Shown here in pieces: positions 5,994 to 7,551 of a stretch of 7,551 bases of DNA (its first letter is position 1; each line of letters begins with the position of its first letter). Where the stretch lies: positions 1 to 7,551 of the forward strand of contig JAMORZ010000135.1 in the NCBI GenBank assembly GCA_027063295.1. The letters run 5' to 3'. This DNA comes from Sulfurimonas sp. Lineage in GTDB: Bacteria; Campylobacterota; Campylobacteria; Campylobacterales; Sulfurimonadaceae. Made by a program: the position numbers and the translations under genes. The notes beneath the pieces are model-generated. The model saw only the letters and a list, made by a program, of their open reading frames with translations. It was not told where the DNA came from and made no database searches.

Positions 5994-6278
5994 ATGAATA
6001 AAGCTCAATTCGTTGAATTAGTACAAGAGTGTGGTGATTACAAAACTAAAGTTGAGGCTGAAGCTGCTATTAAAGCTTTTACAGATGCTGTTACTGCTGC
6101 ATTGGTAAAAGAGGAAGATGTTGCTTTAGTTGGTTTTGGTAGTTTTACTGCCTCTCTTCAAAAAGGTAAAAGTGGAAAAGTACCTGGTACTGATAAAACA
6201 TACACTACTCAAGATAAAATGGTTCCTAAATTTAAAGCTGGTAAAGGTCTTAAAGACCGCGTTGCAGCTGGTAAATAA
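5994..6278 (+). CDS. hup: HU-family histone-like DNA-binding protein
   Basis: This 94-residue nucleoid protein binds and bends DNA as a dimer. The fold reads in order: an N-terminal helical pair (MNKAQFVELV to about residue 40), the signature GFGSF (47-51), the DNA-gripping beta arm (about 52-76) and the conserved C-terminal PKFKAGKGLKDRV (78-90). At the arm tip the usual R-N-P-x-T-G is replaced by K62-V63-P64-G65-T66-D67. The intercalating proline is kept, but the Arg-Asn part is not. Length is normal for HU. The ATG has AAGGG at 5982-5986, 7 nt upstream. A hairpin follows the stop codon. HU rather than IHF is favoured by sequence, but a specialised role cannot be excluded. Confidence 0.95.
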   Translation: MNKAQFVELVQECGDYKTKVEAEAAIKAFTDAVTAALVKEEDVALVGFGSFTASLQKGKSGKVPGTDKTYTTQDKMVPKFKAGKGLKDRVAAGK

Positions 6279-6284
6279 ATCATT

Positions 6285-6317
6285 TAAAGCATTACTGCAT
6301 TTATGTAGTATGCTTTA
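6285..6317 (+). terminator. Hairpin after the HU gene, possible weak terminator
   Basis: TAAAGCATTACTGCA and TGTAGTATGCTTTA form a stem of about 14 bp with one bulged T and one G-U pair around a TTTA loop. It begins 6 nt after the HU stop codon. Only a mixed ATCTTC tract follows rather than a T-run, so termination may be inefficient or serve mainly as 3'-end protection. Its right arm contains the TATGCT hexamer proposed as -10 of the next gene. Confidence 0.5.
6309..6314 (+). promoter_or_regulatory. Candidate -10 element of the NERD-helicase gene
   Basis: TATGCT lies 12 nt before the ATG at 6327, the same hexamer and spacing as before the cyclase-like gene at 3899. The expected transcript would carry a leader of about 6 nt, and no Shine-Dalgarno is visible in TTATCTTCACTC. 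The hexamer overlaps the right arm of the post-HU hairpin, so the match could be coincidental. Confidence 0.4.
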
Positions 6318-6326
6318 TCTTCACTC

Positions 6327-7551
6327 ATGAACTTAACTTTTTTCAAAAAACTTTTTTCTAAAGAAACACCTGAACTTCCTGTTGTTGACTCTGTTTTAGT
6401 GCAAAAACTTAAAACCGTTGCAGATATTAATAAATTTGACCTTTTTACAAACGCAACAATTTATCATCATACACAATCACATTCTATACCACTTATGCTT
6501 TTAGACATTCAACGCGGATTATATCTTTTTGAAACAAAAACATGGAATTATGACGAACTCAAAAATGCAACTATTCAAAAAGCACAAAATCAAGAAACTC
6601 AAGAAAACACACTTGCATTTCAAAAAAAACAAAATATTTTACATACAAAGTTTAATGAACTTCTCCATCATGATGGTATCGAGATACACAACTATCTTCT
6701 AATGGAAAACTTAGCTACACAAGAGTATGAAAATCTAGATGATTCTTTTTTGCAACTTCTTCCAAAAAATAGAATCATTTTTAGTGATACTACAGAAGAA
6801 GAGATCTTTGAAAAACTAAAAGATGTAGCATTGCTGGAGCAACCTCCTCGTAAAGAGGATATATTGGGAAATCTGTTTATTCAGTATACCATTGTACAAA
6901 AAGAGAGTTCTTTAGAGCTACTCTCTTATCAACAAAGAGAGTTTATAGATACAGATCTACAGCAACATACCATTTTAAATGGTGTTCCCTCTTCAGGAAA
7001 AAGTGCGACATTGCTTTTAAAAGCATTAACACTTAAGCTGCAAAATCCTCAAAAAAAAGTACTTATAATAAAACCAACAAGACTCTCTGCAGATATTTTT
7101 AAAAAGCAACTACTCGAGACCATAGAGCATGCTATCGTTGAAGTTGATCTCTCTGAGATTCAAGTTCTCACACCTCTAGAACTTATCAACCAACACCTTT
7201 TAAAACTCAAAAAGGAGCCCTTAGTATCTACGTTTATGCTCGATGAGATACTTCTAAAAAAATCTTTTTATGCAGCCGATTATCTCTTGTGCGATGATAG
7301 TGAACTTATGCCAAACCGTTTTGTTGAGTATCTCAAACAGATCCAACAAAATAAACCACTTGTGCTTGTCACAACGCATTCTCATGAGTATGATTTTTTC
7401 TTTAACACATCATATATAAAAGAGCATAGAGAGGTTTTCTTTTTACAAACACACCCTTATGCAAAAACATTACAACTTGTTGCAAAGCTCCTCCAAGATA
7501 ATGCACCTGAGGATATTTTAGTTGTTTGCAATACACTCAATAAAGAAAAAC
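6327..7551 (+). CDS. NERD-like nuclease fused to a P-loop/SF1-helicase-like domain, 3' end cut
   Basis: The 408 codons in view stay open to the right edge. The N-terminal part contains LMLLDIQRGLYLFETKTWNYDEL (56-78), matching the D-x(n)-E-x-K pattern of the NERD nuclease-related domain with D60, E69 and K71. A helical, glutamine-rich stretch follows. A P-loop NTPase begins with LSYQQREFI (199-207), resembling a Q-motif. The Walker A motif is GVPSSGKS (219-226), a motif Ia-like VLIIKPTR spans 245-252, and the Walker B region is YLLCDDSELM (319-328). Motif II is DDSE rather than the usual DExQ. The expected GDxxQ of motif III is replaced by VTTHSHE around 348-354, so helicase activity is uncertain. 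Later motifs lie beyond the window. No Shine-Dalgarno is present. A role in DNA repair or defence against foreign DNA is inferred from the family only. Confidence 0.72.
   Translation, partial: MNLTFFKKLFSKETPELPVVDSVLVQKLKTVADINKFDLFTNATIYHHTQSHSIPLMLLDIQRGLYLFETKTWNYDELKNATIQKAQNQETQENTLAFQKKQNILHTKFNELLHHDGIEIHNYLLMENLATQEYENLDDSFLQLLPKNRIIFSDTTEEEIFEKLKDVALLEQPPRKEDILGNLFIQYTIVQKESSLELLSYQQREFIDTDLQQHTILNGVPSSGKSATLLLKALTLKLQNPQKKVLIIKPTRLSADIFKKQLLETIEHAIVEVDLSEIQVLTPLELINQHLLKLKKEPLVSTFMLDEILLKKSFYAADYLLCDDSELMPNRFVEYLKQIQQNKPLVLVTTHSHEYDFFFNTSYIKEHREVFFLQTHPYAKTLQLVAKLLQDNAPEDILVVCNTLNKEK

Overview
This window looks like AT-rich chromosomal DNA from a chemolithoautotrophic member of the Campylobacterota (Sulfurimonas, Sulfuricurvum or Sulfurovum type). 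The main evidence is the start of an ATP-citrate lyase small subunit (aclB), a marker of the reductive TCA cycle. Next to it are an FbaA-like class II aldolase and an HU protein of the type seen in this phylum. The genus call is inference from protein character and base composition, since no rRNA is present.

Minus-strand block, 1-3820: reading leftward, the order is fba (fructose-bisphosphate aldolase), a trpG/pabA-type glutamine amidotransferase, a GT39/PMT-like polytopic membrane glycosyltransferase and the 5' part of aclB, which runs off the left edge. The amidotransferase and glycosyltransferase overlap by 4 bp (ATGA) and are probably translationally coupled. In an autotroph, aclB feeds acetyl-CoA into biosynthesis and fba works in the gluconeogenic direction, so the two ends of the block belong to central carbon assimilation.

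Plus-strand block, 3899-5242: this diverges from fba. It holds a compact class III nucleotidyl-cyclase-like protein with the catalytic core residues but atypical base-selecting positions. A protein with an HTH-like N-terminus and a long coiled coil follows. A strong intrinsic terminator (5281-5316) closes the pair. This pair is the best candidate here for an uncharacterised system.

Plus-strand block, 5321-7551: a palindrome-rich, very AT-rich regulatory region precedes a small Cro/CI-type HTH protein, an abutting 77-residue unknown protein and an HU gene. After an inter-gene hairpin comes the 5' 408 codons of a protein with a NERD-like nuclease motif and a P-loop/SF1-helicase-like domain, cut by the right edge.

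Several plus-strand genes (cyclase, HTH, NERD-helicase) lack a Shine-Dalgarno and have a -10-like hexamer 7-12 nt before the ATG, which suggests leaderless or near-leaderless mRNAs. Other genes have ordinary AGGA/GGGAG-type sites. For two genes (fba and the coiled-coil protein) the ribosome binding site favours a start slightly inside the longest open frame. No tRNA, rRNA, CRISPR array or insertion sequence was seen.
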